DNA from: Nocardiopsis coralli
GTDB taxonomy: Bacteria > Actinomycetota > Actinomycetes > Streptosporangiales > Streptosporangiaceae
Length of the DNA stretch: 64,000 nt
Assembly: GCF_014892575.1 (NCBI RefSeq)
Contig: NZ_JADBGI010000011.1
Location: 150,685-214,684, forward strand
Direction: 5' to 3'
Below, piece by piece: positions 28,967-37,813 of this stretch; position 1 is the first letter of the stretch; each line of letters begins with the position of its first letter. Under the pieces are notes generated by a model. It was not told the DNA's origin. It saw only the letters and a program-made list of their open reading frames with translations, and did no database searches. Both the position numbers and the translations under genes were made by a program.

Positions 28967-31954
28967 GTGCGGTCACTGCAGGACGACGAGGACACCATCG
29001 CCGAAGGCGCCACCGCCGCACCCGGGGGGCCGCCGATGCCGGCCGGGCGCTCCGGGGTGGGCGCCGCCTCGCTGCGCTGGAAACCCTCCGTGGACCGGAC
29101 CGGAGTGTGCTCGCTCCTGGCCTACCTGCGCACCTGCGTGCGCCGCGAGGCCGTCCACCACCACGCCGTGTTCGAGGACCAGCTCGACACCGACGTGTGC
29201 GCGTGCCTGCCGGCCGGACCGGAACCGCTGTTCAGCGGCGCCGCCGAGGCCCTGGAGACCGACCCGGCCACCGCGCGGGTGGCCCGGTGCGCCGGACGGT
29301 ACGGCCAGTCGCTGCGCTACGGCTACCCGCTCGTGCTCATCGGGGAGGGACGCGACCGCGCCGCCCTTCCGCTGCTGACCGTCGACGTCCGGACCGTTGA
29401 CGAGACCGGGGCCGCCGTGCGCTCCAACGCACCCGGCGCCCGCCTGCGCGCGGTCGGCCCGCCCGACCTCAACGCCGCGCTCCTGTCCCGCCTGGGCCTG
29501 ACCGACCCCGAGGACCTCTTCGAACTCCGTGCCCGCCTCCGCGGCGGGGGCCCCGGGGACGCCCGCCGCCCCGCTGCCGTCGGCGACCTGGCCGCGAAGG
29601 TGCGCAGCCTGCTGTCCCGCCTGGAGATCGAACGGGTCGACGACATCGATCCCGCCGCGACCCGCGGGGGTCCACGCGGGTCCGCGGCCGGCGCACACAA
29701 CGCCGCGGTCCTGTTCCGGGCCGGCCCCGAGGAAGACCCCATCGGCCGGGACTGCGACCCCGGCGGCACCGCGGGCCTGCTCGACGACCTCGACCACACC
29801 ACCGACCACGGCCTCGACCCCGACCGGGTCAGCGGCACCGCACTGGAGGCCCTGGTCGGCCCACCGGCCACCGATGACGGGGAGCCCCTCGGCGGCGACG
29901 CCGTGCCCATCAACGCCGCCCCGCTCGGCCAGGACCAGTACTCCCTCGTGCGCGCGGGCATGCGCGAGCAGCTCACCGTCGCCATCACCCCGCCCGGGAC
30001 CGGCGACGACACCGCGGTGGACGCGCTCGTGCGCACCGCCGTCACCCACGGCCAGCGCGTGCTCGTCTGCGCGCACAGTGACACCGAACTCGACCGTGTC
30101 CTGCGCCGGACCGACACCGATCCGGCCCACCCCGTCGTCCGGGTCGGGGAAGGAACCCACCGGGGAGCCGAGGCCCGCCTGCTCACCCGGCTGCTCGCCG
30201 AACACCGCGGCCCGCGCGCCACCCCCGTGCAGGGCGGCTCCCGCTGGGGCGACCTCACCGCCGAGTGGAACCGGGTCCGCGAGGTGTGGAACGCGATGGA
30301 CACCATGGCCTCCGGCGGCCACGAACTCGCCCACCTGGCCGAAGAGCGTGCCCGCCACGTCGACAACGGCTGGGACCCCGACGCGCTCTTCACCCCCGAA
30401 CGCGGCGGCCCCGACCTGTGGCTCGACCGCACTCGCCGCGCCCAGGCCGGCGGGCTGCGCTCCCGCCGCCACCGCACCCTCATCCGCCGCGAACTCGGGG
30501 TGCGCACCGATCCCGAGTCCCTCACCCAGCTGCGCGAAGTGGCGCTGCTGGAGAGCCGGTGGCGCTCGGCCGTCGACCGCCGCACCCGCTGCGCGCCCCT
30601 CGGCGAACTCTCCACCGCGCTCACCGAGGCCCTCGACCAGCACCGCCGGGCCGGGACCGACTGCCTGACCACCGTCGCCGAGGCCCGCCTGCGCCGCGGC
30701 CGCGCCGCAGTGGAGAACCGGTTGGAGACCCTCAACTGGCACCGCGGGGACGGTTGGCCCGGGCTCTCCGCGCTCATGGACACCCTGCCCGCCTGGGCCT
30801 GCCGCACCGACCACGTGCGGTCGCTCCCGCTGCGTGCCGGGCTGTTCGACCTGGTGATCGTGCTGGGCGGCGAACGCACCCGCGTGGCCGAGGTGGTGCC
30901 CGCGCTCTACCGCGCCACCCGCGCCGTCGTGCTCGGCGACCCCACACACCCGGGTCCGGCCACCGCTCTGGAACCGGAGGAGGAACGCCGCGCCCTCACC
31001 GTGGCCGGGGTCCTCGGCGACCAACTCGACGAACACGGCCTGCGCTACGGCGAGGGTTCGGCCCTGACCGCAGGGCTCCGGGCCGCCCCGTCGCCCGTGT
31101 GGCTGACCGAGCACGGCGGCGCCCCGACGCGGCTCGTCCGGACCGCCTCCCGCCACTGCTACGGGGGGTACCTGTCCTCCCGCACCGCGCCGGACCCGGA
31201 CGGCGGGCCGTGCTTCGAGTGGCGCGACGCACCCGGGACCTGCGAGGCGGCGCCCGGGGCCTCCTACGTCAACCGGGAGGAGGCCTACCGGGTCGCGGTC
31301 GTGGTCAGCGAGATCGACGCCGAACTCCCGCCGGGGGAGGGGCTCACCGTCGTCGCACCCACCCAGCCCCAGGTCGTCCTGTTGCGCCGCCTGCTCCTGC
31401 GCCGCCCGGCCCGGCGCGAGATCCGGGTGGGCGGGCCGGACCTGCTGAACGAGAACGACGCCGACGTCACCGTGCTCTCGCCGATCCTGGCCGACGGCGC
31501 CCCGGGCATCGCCGAACGCCGCGTGCGCCGCACCACCCACCTGTGGTCGTCGGTGCTCACCCGCACCCGGCGCCGCCTCGTCGTCGTGGGCGACCGCCAC
31601 CACTGGGCCGCGGGGGAAGGGCCCCTGAGCGAGCTCGCCGCCGACGGCACCGGCACGCCCGTAGTGCCCGACACTGCGTTGACCGCGCTCGCCGACGCCC
31701 TGCGCGCCGCCGGCACCCGCGTGACACTGCGCCGGGAACCCGACGTCTGGAGCGCCGACCTCGTGGTGCGCTTCGGGGCCCGCCGCCTGTGCCTGCTGCT
31801 CGACCGCGAACCGGACGGCGCCGCCCTGCGCCACCTCATGGTCCGCGGCGAACACCTCAACCGCACCAGCGGCGACCCCGTCGTGGTCGTGCCCGCCTGG
31901 CGCTGCCTGGCCGACCGCCGCGCCCTCGTCTCGGAGATCCTCTCCGCCCACTGA
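28967..31954 (+). CDS. SF1 (Dna2/NAM7-like) helicase-fold protein with degenerate catalytic motifs
   Basis: 995-residue protein whose layout follows SF1B helicases of the AAA_11/AAA_12 group, but the ATPase residues are lost. The Walker A position reads TPPGTGDDT (341-349), with aspartate where the lysine should be. The Walker B position reads FDLVIVLGGE (627-636), with leucine-glycine in place of Asp-Glu. Motif III reads LGDPTHPGP, with H661 in place of glutamine. Motifs IV-VI remain recognisable (VNREEAYRV, VTVLSPILAD, LTRTRRRLVVVGD with R866). The N-terminal third (LRYGYPLVLIG) resembles the family's N domain. The last 100 residues (REPDVWSADLVVRFGARRLCLLLDRE) look like a REase-type fold lacking its acidic-lysine core. 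GTG at 28967 with GGGGAG 5 nt upstream. Function unknown. Confidence 0.7.
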   Translation: MRSLQDDEDTIAEGATAAPGGPPMPAGRSGVGAASLRWKPSVDRTGVCSLLAYLRTCVRREAVHHHAVFEDQLDTDVCACLPAGPEPLFSGAAEALETDPATARVARCAGRYGQSLRYGYPLVLIGEGRDRAALPLLTVDVRTVDETGAAVRSNAPGARLRAVGPPDLNAALLSRLGLTDPEDLFELRARLRGGGPGDARRPAAVGDLAAKVRSLLSRLEIERVDDIDPAATRGGPRGSAAGAHNAAVLFRAGPEEDPIGRDCDPGGTAGLLDDLDHTTDHGLDPDRVSGTALEALVGPPATDDGEPLGGDAVPINAAPLGQDQYSLVRAGMREQLTVAITPPGTGDDTAVDALVRTAVTHGQRVLVCAHSDTELDRVLRRTDTDPAHPVVRVGEGTHRGAEARLLTRLLAEHRGPRATPVQGGSRWGDLTAEWNRVREVWNAMDTMASGGHELAHLAEERARHVDNGWDPDALFTPERGGPDLWLDRTRRAQAGGLRSRRHRTLIRRELGVRTDPESLTQLREVALLESRWRSAVDRRTRCAPLGELSTALTEALDQHRRAGTDCLTTVAEARLRRGRAAVENRLETLNWHRGDGWPGLSALMDTLPAWACRTDHVRSLPLRAGLFDLVIVLGGERTRVAEVVPALYRATRAVVLGDPTHPGPATALEPEEERRALTVAGVLGDQLDEHGLRYGEGSALTAGLRAAPSPVWLTEHGGAPTRLVRTASRHCYGGYLSSRTAPDPDGGPCFEWRDAPGTCEAAPGASYVNREEAYRVAVVVSEIDAELPPGEGLTVVAPTQPQVVLLRRLLLRRPARREIRVGGPDLLNENDADVTVLSPILADGAPGIAERRVRRTTHLWSSVLTRTRRRLVVVGDRHHWAAGEGPLSELAADGTGTPVVPDTALTALADALRAAGTRVTLRREPDVWSADLVVRFGARRLCLLLDREPDGAALRHLMVRGEHLNRTSGDPVVVVPAWRCLADRRALVSEILSAH

Positions 31955-32044
31955 CCGGCCCGCCCCGGCGCCCCCTTTACCCTGGGATGCCCCCGGAATG
32001 CGGCCCCTGGCGGGGCGATCGGGGGCGGGACGAGAGGAGAACGG

Positions 32045-32929
32045 GTGCCTGAGGGCCACACGCTGCACCGACTCGCGGCGCACTTCGACAAGACCTTCGG
32101 CGGGGGAGCGGTGCGAGTCTCCAGCCCGCAGGGCCGCTTCGCCGACGGCGCCGCGCTCGTCGACGGGCGTGTGCTGGCCGAGAGCGAGGCGCACGGCAAA
32201 CACCTGTTCCTCGGCTTCGACTCCGGAGCCTGGTTGCGGGTGCACCTGGGCCTCTACGGCGCCTGGACCTTCGGCGACGCCGACGGGGAACGCCACCTGG
32301 GCGCACCCCGCGCCGCCGGGGCCACCAGCGTCGAACTGGACCGCGACCCCGACGGTTTTGTCGTGCCGCCCGCACCCGTCGGCGCCGTGCGGGCCCGCAT
32401 GGTCAACACCTCGGGATGGGCCGACCTGCGCGGCCCCTCGGCCTGCGAAGTCGTCACCGAGGACGAAAAAATCGCCGTGCAGGACAAGCTCGGCCCCGAC
32501 CCCCTGCGCGCCGACGCCGACCCCGAGCGTGCGTGGGCGCGGGTGAGCCGGTCGCGCACCACCGTCGCCGCCCTGCTCATGCGCCAGGACATCGTGGCGG
32601 GCATCGGCAACATCTACCGGGCCGAGTCCCTGTTCCGGGCCGGGATCGACCCGATGACGCCCGGACGCGAGCTCACCCGCGACCAGTGGGACGCCCTGTG
32701 GCAGGACCTCGGCGGGCTGCTGCGCGACGGCGTACGTGACGGCTACATCATCACCACCCGGCCCGAACACCGCCCCGACCCCGACGCCCACCCGGTGCCC
32801 AGGCCCGACACCCTCTACGTCTGTTACCGCACCGGCGACCCCTGCCGGGTCTGCTCGTCCCCGATCGCCGCCGCAGAGCTGGCCGGCCGCACCCTCTACT
32901 GGTGCCCCGGGTGCCAACCCGCCCGCTGA
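32045..32929 (+). CDS. Nei/Fpg family DNA glycosylase (endonuclease VIII-like)
   Basis: 294-residue base-excision-repair enzyme. The catalytic residues P2 and E3 lie in the N-terminal MPEGHT, which is the Nei-type variant; a conserved lysine sits in AHGKHLFL (about 50-57). The helix-two-turn-helix is in VAGIGNIYRAESLFRAGIDP, and the C-terminal zinc finger is CRVC and CPGC. It should remove oxidised pyrimidines, with AP-lyase activity. GTG at 32045 with GAGGAGAA upstream. It follows the helicase-like gene by 90 bp on the same strand with no terminator between them, so it may be cotranscribed. Confidence 0.93.
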   Translation: MPEGHTLHRLAAHFDKTFGGGAVRVSSPQGRFADGAALVDGRVLAESEAHGKHLFLGFDSGAWLRVHLGLYGAWTFGDADGERHLGAPRAAGATSVELDRDPDGFVVPPAPVGAVRARMVNTSGWADLRGPSACEVVTEDEKIAVQDKLGPDPLRADADPERAWARVSRSRTTVAALLMRQDIVAGIGNIYRAESLFRAGIDPMTPGRELTRDQWDALWQDLGGLLRDGVRDGYIITTRPEHRPDPDAHPVPRPDTLYVCYRTGDPCRVCSSPIAAAELAGRTLYWCPGCQPAR

Positions 32930-32969
32930 CCCGGGAGGAAGAGCAGTGTGTACAATCCGTAGCCATTGA

Positions 32970-32983
32970 CTGAACCGGTTCAG
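32970..32983 (+). promoter_or_regulatory. autoregulatory LacI-type operator
   Basis: Perfect 14-bp palindrome CTGAACCGGTTCAG, 27 bp upstream of the LacI-type gene, just downstream of a -10-like TACAAT (32951-32956). Position and symmetry fit LacI-family autorepression. Confidence 0.65.
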
Positions 32984-33010
32984 GACGGGGTGAGGTTGGT
33001 GGGGGCTCTC

Positions 33011-34036
33011 ATGCGGCGTCCGACGATCGTGGACATCGCCAAGGCCGCCGGGGTGTCCAAGGGCGCCGTCTCCTACGCGCTCAACGGACGCCCGGGCGTC
33101 TCCGACCGCACCCGCGAACGCATCCTCGCCATCGCCCGCGACCTGGGCTGGGTCCCCAACGGCCCCGCCCGCGCACTGTCCCCGAACGGCAGGGTCGGCG
33201 CCGTGGGGCTCGTGGTCGACCGCCCGGCCGGGGCCCTGGCCGCCGAACCGTTCTTCACCCGCCTGGTCTCGGGGCTGGAGTCGGAGCTGACCGGTTCCGG
33301 GACCGACCTGCTCCTCCAGGTCACCGCCGACCCGGAGGCCGAGTCCGCCGCCTACCGCCGCTGGGCCGCCGAGCGCCGCGTCGACGGGGTCGTGGTGGTC
33401 GACCTGCGTGTGGACGACCACCGCACGGACCTCCTGCGCGAACTCCCGCTCCCCGCCGTCGTGCTGGGCGGCGGCTCCGGTGGTGCCGAGGGGCTCCCGT
33501 GCCTGTGGACCGACGACGCCGCCGCGATGCACGAGGTCGTGCACTACCTCGCCGCGTTGGGCCACCGGAACGTCGTGCGGGTGGCCGGCCCCGAGCACTT
33601 CCGCCACACGGGGGTGCGCACCGCGGCCTTCACCGAGGCGGCCGCCGAGGCCGGGCTGGACAGCGCGGAGACGGTCCACTCCGACTACACCGGCGACGGA
33701 GGGACCCGGGTGACCCGGCGCCTGTTGGCGCACCGCGACCGCCCCACGGCGGTGCTCTACGACAACGACCTCATGGCCGTGGCCGGGCTCGGTGTGGCCG
33801 CGGAGATGGGGATCGCCGTGCCTTCGCAGCTGTCCATCGTGGCCTGGGACGACTCGGTCCTGTGCCGGCTCGTGCGCCCCTCCGTCACGGCGGTGGCGCG
33901 CGACGTGGAGGACAGCGGCGCCCGTCTCGCACGCATGCTCACCCGCCTGGTGTCCGGGGAGCCGGTGCACAGCGAGGAGAGCGCCCGCGGCGAGCTGGTG
34001 CCGCGCGACAGCACGGGCCCGCTCTCCGAGGCCTGA
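33011..34036 (+). CDS. LacI family transcriptional regulator
   Basis: 341-residue repressor. The N-terminal helix-turn-helix and hinge is TIVDIAKAAGVSKGAVSYALNGRPGVS (about 5-31), with the recognition helix SKGAVSYALN; the periplasmic-binding-like effector domain follows (LTGSGTDLLLQ, DGVVVVDLRVDDHR, VLYDNDLMAVAGLGVAAEMG). The recognition helix differs from that of CebR/CelR-type regulators (usually RATVSRVVN), so its own operator is more likely CTGAACCGGTTCAG than the CebR-like box downstream. ATG at 33011. It directly precedes the family-5 ABC importer, which it probably controls. Confidence 0.88.
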   Translation: MRRPTIVDIAKAAGVSKGAVSYALNGRPGVSDRTRERILAIARDLGWVPNGPARALSPNGRVGAVGLVVDRPAGALAAEPFFTRLVSGLESELTGSGTDLLLQVTADPEAESAAYRRWAAERRVDGVVVVDLRVDDHRTDLLRELPLPAVVLGGGSGGAEGLPCLWTDDAAAMHEVVHYLAALGHRNVVRVAGPEHFRHTGVRTAAFTEAAAEAGLDSAETVHSDYTGDGGTRVTRRLLAHRDRPTAVLYDNDLMAVAGLGVAAEMGIAVPSQLSIVAWDDSVLCRLVRPSVTAVARDVEDSGARLARMLTRLVSGEPVHSEESARGELVPRDSTGPLSEA

Positions 34037-34139
34037 CGCCCGTCCGCACGCCCGGGTACCCGCGTCACAAGCGCGTAACAGGCGGTGGCACGGGGATTGA
34101 CGCCCTCCGAACCACCGTGGTGTTGTTGACGTCACTTAC

Positions 34140-34184
34140 CCGGTTCAGCAAGGCCCCCTCGTCCCGCGGTTGGGAGCGCTCCCA
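34140..34184 (+). promoter_or_regulatory. CebR/CelR-type box and LacI half-site upstream of the ABC importer
   Basis: TGGGAGCGCTCCCA at 34171-34184 is a perfect 14-bp palindrome, identical to the operator described for the cellobiose regulators CebR (Streptomyces) and CelR (Thermobifida). CCGGTTCAG at 34140-34148 repeats one half of the local LacI palindrome. A TTGACG at 34126-34131 may be the -35 box. Both lie within 110 bp of the binding-protein start. Confidence 0.75.
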
Positions 34185-34245
34185 GCTGTGCGGGGTCGCG
34201 AGGACCCCCACACCCCCCGAGCCGCCGGGTGGAAGGAGGAGTCCG

Positions 34246-35940
34246 ATGAGATCCCCTCGGCTTCCGGCCGCACTGGTGGCCCTGGCCCTCACCGCCACCG
34301 CCTGTTCGGGCGATACGGACTCGGGCGGTTACCCCCGCGAGGAGACCCTCTACACCACGGGCACCGCCTGGGGCCCGCCCGTGAACTGGAACCCCCTCAT
34401 GCCCGGCAACTTCGCCGTCGGCACCAAGGGCCTGGTGTACGAGCCGCTGTTCCACTACGACCCCGACGAGAACGAGTACGAACCCTGGCTCGCCGAGAGC
34501 GACGAGTGGCCCGAGGAGAACGTGCACGTCATCACCCTGCGCGAGGGCGTGGAGTGGAGCGACGGGGAACCCTTCACCGCCGACGACGTCGTGGCCACCC
34601 TCGAGCTCGGTGCACACGACGCCGTCCACTACAGCAACATCCACGCCATGATCGACTCGGCCGAGGCCACCGGCGAGCACGAGGTCACCGTCACCTTCGA
34701 GGACAACCGTCCCCAGGAGTGGATGAACTGGGCCTACAGCGAAGCCGTCCTGCCCGAGCACGTCTGGGCCGACATGGACGAAGAGGCGCTGACCGACAGC
34801 CCCAACGAGGAACCGGTCGGCACCGGCCCCTACCTGCACGAGTCCAACACCGACGACCGCATGGTGTGGGAACGCAACGACGACTGGTGGGGCACCGACG
34901 CGCTCGGCCTGGAGATGCAGCCGCGCTACGTGGTCGACATCGTCAACACCTCGAACGAGATCACCATGGGCATGCTGCAACAGCACGACGTCGACATGTC
35001 CAACAACTTCCTGCCCGGCATCGACCAGGTCCTCGACGGCGACGAGGCGATCACCAGCTTCTACGACGAACCGCCGTACATGCGCAGCGCCAACACCGCC
35101 TGGCTGATCCCCAACCACGAGCGCGAACCCCTCGACGACCCCGCCTTCCGCGACGCCCTCGCCCACTCGGTCGACGTCCAGCAGATCGTCGAGGGCCCCT
35201 ACTCCGACCTGGTCGAGCCCGCCAACCCCACCGGGCTCCTGCCCGAGTGGGACGACTACATCGACCACGAGCTCGTCGAGGAGGAGGGCTTCACCCACGA
35301 CCCCGAGCGGGCCGAGGAGATCCTCGAGGAGGCCGGCTACACCGACGAGGACGGCGACGGATTCGTCGAGGACCCCGACGGCGAGCCCGTCAGCCTCACG
35401 CTCGAGGTGCCCTCGGGCTGGACCGACTGGATGGAGGCCGCCCGGGTCATCGCCGGCAACGCCCAGGACGTCGGCATCGACCTCGACACCGAGTTCCCCG
35501 ACGAACAGCTCCTCGTCGAGAACCGCAACAGCGGCGACTACGACCTCGTCGTCAACAACGACCAGCAGCTCAGCAACACCCCGTGGACCTACTACGAGTA
35601 CCTCTTCGAGCTGCCCCTGCGGGAGGACCAGACCACCGCCAACTTCCAGCGCCACGAGAACGAGGAGGCCTGGGAACTGGTGGAGAGCCTCGCCGAGGTG
35701 CCCGCCGAGGACCACGAGGCGATCGCCGAGGTCGTCTCCGAGGTGCAGGAGATCCAACTGGCCGAGAACCCGGCGATCCCCCTCTGGTACAACGGCCTCT
35801 GGTCGCAGTCCAGCAACGCCGTCTGGACCAACTGGCCCAGCGACGCCGACGGCCCCGCCCACCCCGCCACGATGTGGGGCGACTGGTTCGAACTCGGCGC
35901 CATCAGGACCCTCGCGGAGATCGAACCCGCGGCAGGGTAG
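34246..35940 (+). CDS. family-5 ABC solute-binding lipoprotein (possible cello-oligosaccharide binder)
   Basis: 564-residue secreted lipoprotein of the peptide/nickel/oligosaccharide SBP_bac_5 family. The lipobox LTATAC sits at the end of the signal peptide (C20). Family features are LVYEPLFHYDPDENEYEPWLAESDEW, TLREGVEWSDGEPFTADDVV, GTGPYLHES and the C-terminal NPAIPLWYNGLWSQSS. It is rich in tryptophan and very acidic; aromatic-rich pockets occur in family-5 proteins that bind beta-glucan oligosaccharides. Together with the CebR-type box this suggests a sugar rather than peptide ligand, but that is inference. ATG at 34246 with GGAAGGAGGAG upstream. Confidence 0.88.
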   Translation: MRSPRLPAALVALALTATACSGDTDSGGYPREETLYTTGTAWGPPVNWNPLMPGNFAVGTKGLVYEPLFHYDPDENEYEPWLAESDEWPEENVHVITLREGVEWSDGEPFTADDVVATLELGAHDAVHYSNIHAMIDSAEATGEHEVTVTFEDNRPQEWMNWAYSEAVLPEHVWADMDEEALTDSPNEEPVGTGPYLHESNTDDRMVWERNDDWWGTDALGLEMQPRYVVDIVNTSNEITMGMLQQHDVDMSNNFLPGIDQVLDGDEAITSFYDEPPYMRSANTAWLIPNHEREPLDDPAFRDALAHSVDVQQIVEGPYSDLVEPANPTGLLPEWDDYIDHELVEEEGFTHDPERAEEILEEAGYTDEDGDGFVEDPDGEPVSLTLEVPSGWTDWMEAARVIAGNAQDVGIDLDTEFPDEQLLVENRNSGDYDLVVNNDQQLSNTPWTYYEYLFELPLREDQTTANFQRHENEEAWELVESLAEVPAEDHEAIAEVVSEVQEIQLAENPAIPLWYNGLWSQSSNAVWTNWPSDADGPAHPATMWGDWFELGAIRTLAEIEPAAG

Positions 35941-35981
35941 CCCCGCGCACCCCCGCCCACCCCCATCACCGGAGGTAGCCC

Positions 35982-36977
35982 GTGTGGCGCTACATGGGGC
36001 GCAAACTCCTCGTCTACGCCCTCACCTTCGCCGTCGCGGTCACCATCAACTGGATGATCCCGCGGTTCATGCCCGGCGACCCCGTCCGGAGCATGCTCAA
36101 CCGGGGCTCGATCAGCGACCCCGGCGCCCTCGAACGCATGACCGCCTACTACGAGGAGGTCTTCGGGCTCGACGCACCGCTGCACGAGCAGTACCTGAAC
36201 TTCTGGTCCGGGCTGCTCCGCGGCGACCTGGGCATCAGTGTGATGCTCTACCCCGAACCCGTCGTCGACGTCATCCTGCGCGCGGTGCCCTACACCCTCG
36301 CGCTGCTGATCCCCGCGATCGTGCTGAGCTGGATCGTCGGCAACCGCTTCGGTGCGTTCGCCGCCCGCAGCAAGGTCCTCGACAACAGCATCCTGCCGAT
36401 CGGCTACGTGCTCACCGCGACCCCGTACATGTGGCTCGCGCTGCTCATGGCCTGGAGCCTCGGCATCGTCGCCGGGATCTTCCCCACCGCCGGCGGGCAC
36501 AGTTACGCGCTCACCCCTGGGATGAACGCCGAGTTCCTGGCCAGCCTGGTCACCCACTGGTTCCTGCCGTTCCTGTCGATGTTCGTGGTCGCGCTCGGCG
36601 GGTGGGCGATCGGCATGCGCAACATGATCATCTACGAGCTCGAGGCCGACTACGCCACCTACCTGCGCACGCTCGGCGCACCCCGCAAGCTCGTGCGGCG
36701 GTATGCGTACCGCAACGCACTCCTGCCACAGATCACCGGGCTCGCCGTGCAGCTCGGCACCATCATCACCGGCGCCCTGCTCACCGAGATCGTCTTCAAC
36801 TACCCGGGCCTGGGCACCCTCGTCCTGGACTCCCTCAACAACCGCGACTTCTTCCTGCTCCAGGGCGTCTTCCTGTTCGTGGTCATCGGGGTGCTCGTCG
36901 CGAACTTCGTCATCGACCTCGTCTACGTCTTCATCGACCCCCGGACCCGGGTGCAGATGACGGGAGCATCCTCATGA
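35982..36977 (+). CDS. ABC importer permease 1 (OppB/DppB type)
   Basis: 331-residue inner-membrane subunit with about six helices. The N-terminal helix ends in IPRFMPGDPV, which matches the usual LxPGDP of DppB permeases. The EAA loop is ELEADYATYLRTLGAPRKLVRRYAYRNALLPQI (about 219-251). The C-terminal TEIVFNYPGLGTLVLDSLNNRDF is typical of the family. GTG at 35982 with GGAGG 5 nt upstream. It overlaps the next permease start (ATGA). Confidence 0.92.
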   Translation: MWRYMGRKLLVYALTFAVAVTINWMIPRFMPGDPVRSMLNRGSISDPGALERMTAYYEEVFGLDAPLHEQYLNFWSGLLRGDLGISVMLYPEPVVDVILRAVPYTLALLIPAIVLSWIVGNRFGAFAARSKVLDNSILPIGYVLTATPYMWLALLMAWSLGIVAGIFPTAGGHSYALTPGMNAEFLASLVTHWFLPFLSMFVVALGGWAIGMRNMIIYELEADYATYLRTLGAPRKLVRRYAYRNALLPQITGLAVQLGTIITGALLTEIVFNYPGLGTLVLDSLNNRDFFLLQGVFLFVVIGVLVANFVIDLVYVFIDPRTRVQMTGASS

Positions 36978-37813
36978 ACGAGACCCTCCACGTCGCCCGG
37001 CGCAACCCGAAGCTCCTCATCGGGCTGTCGGTCGTGCTCGGTTTCCTGCTGCTCGGCCTCCTCGGACCGCTCTTCGTCGACCACGGCCCCAACCAGTACG
37101 TCGGACCGCAGAGCGAACCGCCCAGCGCGCAGTACTGGCTCGGCACCACCACGTTCGGCCAGGACGTGTGGGCGCAGTTCGTGTACGGGATCCGCTCGAC
37201 CTTCCTCATCGGGGTGCTCGGCGGGGGCGTCGCCTTCGCCATCGGCACCGCCGTCGGGTTCCTCGCCGGGTACCGCGGCGGCATCGTCGACGAGATCCTC
37301 ACCATGCTCACCAACGTCGTGCTCGTGCTCCCCGCCCTGGTCGTGCTCATCGTCGCCGTGGCCTACCTCGACGCCCGCGGCCTCGTCGTGCAGGCCGTCT
37401 TCATCGGACTCACGACCTGGCCCTGGGCCGCCCGCGCCGTCCGTGCGCAGACCCTGTCGCTGGCCACCCGCGAGTACGTCGACCTGGCGCGCCTGAGCGG
37501 GCGACGCACCTGGCGGGTGATCATCACCGAGATCGCCCCGAACATGAGCTCCTACCTGGTCATGAGCTTCATCCTGCTGTTCGGCGGCGCGGTGCTGACC
37601 GCCGCCGGCCTGGACTTCATCGGGCTCGGCCCCACCGACGGCGTCTCACTCGGCCTGATGCTGGAGAACGCCGTGGCCTGGAGCGCCCTGCAGCTGGGCC
37701 TGTGGTGGTGGTTCGTCCCGCCGGGCGCGGCCATCACCGCCGTCGTCGGCTCGATGTACATCCTCAACGTCGGGTTGGACGAGGTCTTCAACCCCAAACT
37801 GCGGGAGCTGTGA
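36974..37813 (+). CDS. ABC importer permease 2 (OppC/DppC type)
   Basis: 279-residue permease with an N-terminal helix (about 15-35), an extracytoplasmic segment carrying the DppC-type WLGTTTFGQDVWAQFVYGIRST, and the EAA loop ATREYVDLARLSGRRTWRVIITEIAPN (about 157-183). The normal GxDxxGRDxxSR variant is slightly divergent (TTTFGQDVW), as in sugar-associated members. ATG at 36974 overlaps the permease-1 stop; its own stop TGA shares a base with the next ATG (37813). Confidence 0.91.
   Translation: MNETLHVARRNPKLLIGLSVVLGFLLLGLLGPLFVDHGPNQYVGPQSEPPSAQYWLGTTTFGQDVWAQFVYGIRSTFLIGVLGGGVAFAIGTAVGFLAGYRGGIVDEILTMLTNVVLVLPALVVLIVAVAYLDARGLVVQAVFIGLTTWPWAARAVRAQTLSLATREYVDLARLSGRRTWRVIITEIAPNMSSYLVMSFILLFGGAVLTAAGLDFIGLGPTDGVSLGLMLENAVAWSALQLGLWWWFVPPGAAITAVVGSMYILNVGLDEVFNPKLREL

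Noticed and set aside
28973..34135. A 1720-codon open frame on the minus strand across the helicase-like, nei and LacI genes.
   Set aside because: It is the antisense shadow of three well-supported genes, with Gly/Ala/Val/Arg-rich low-complexity content and no domains; a GC-bias artefact.
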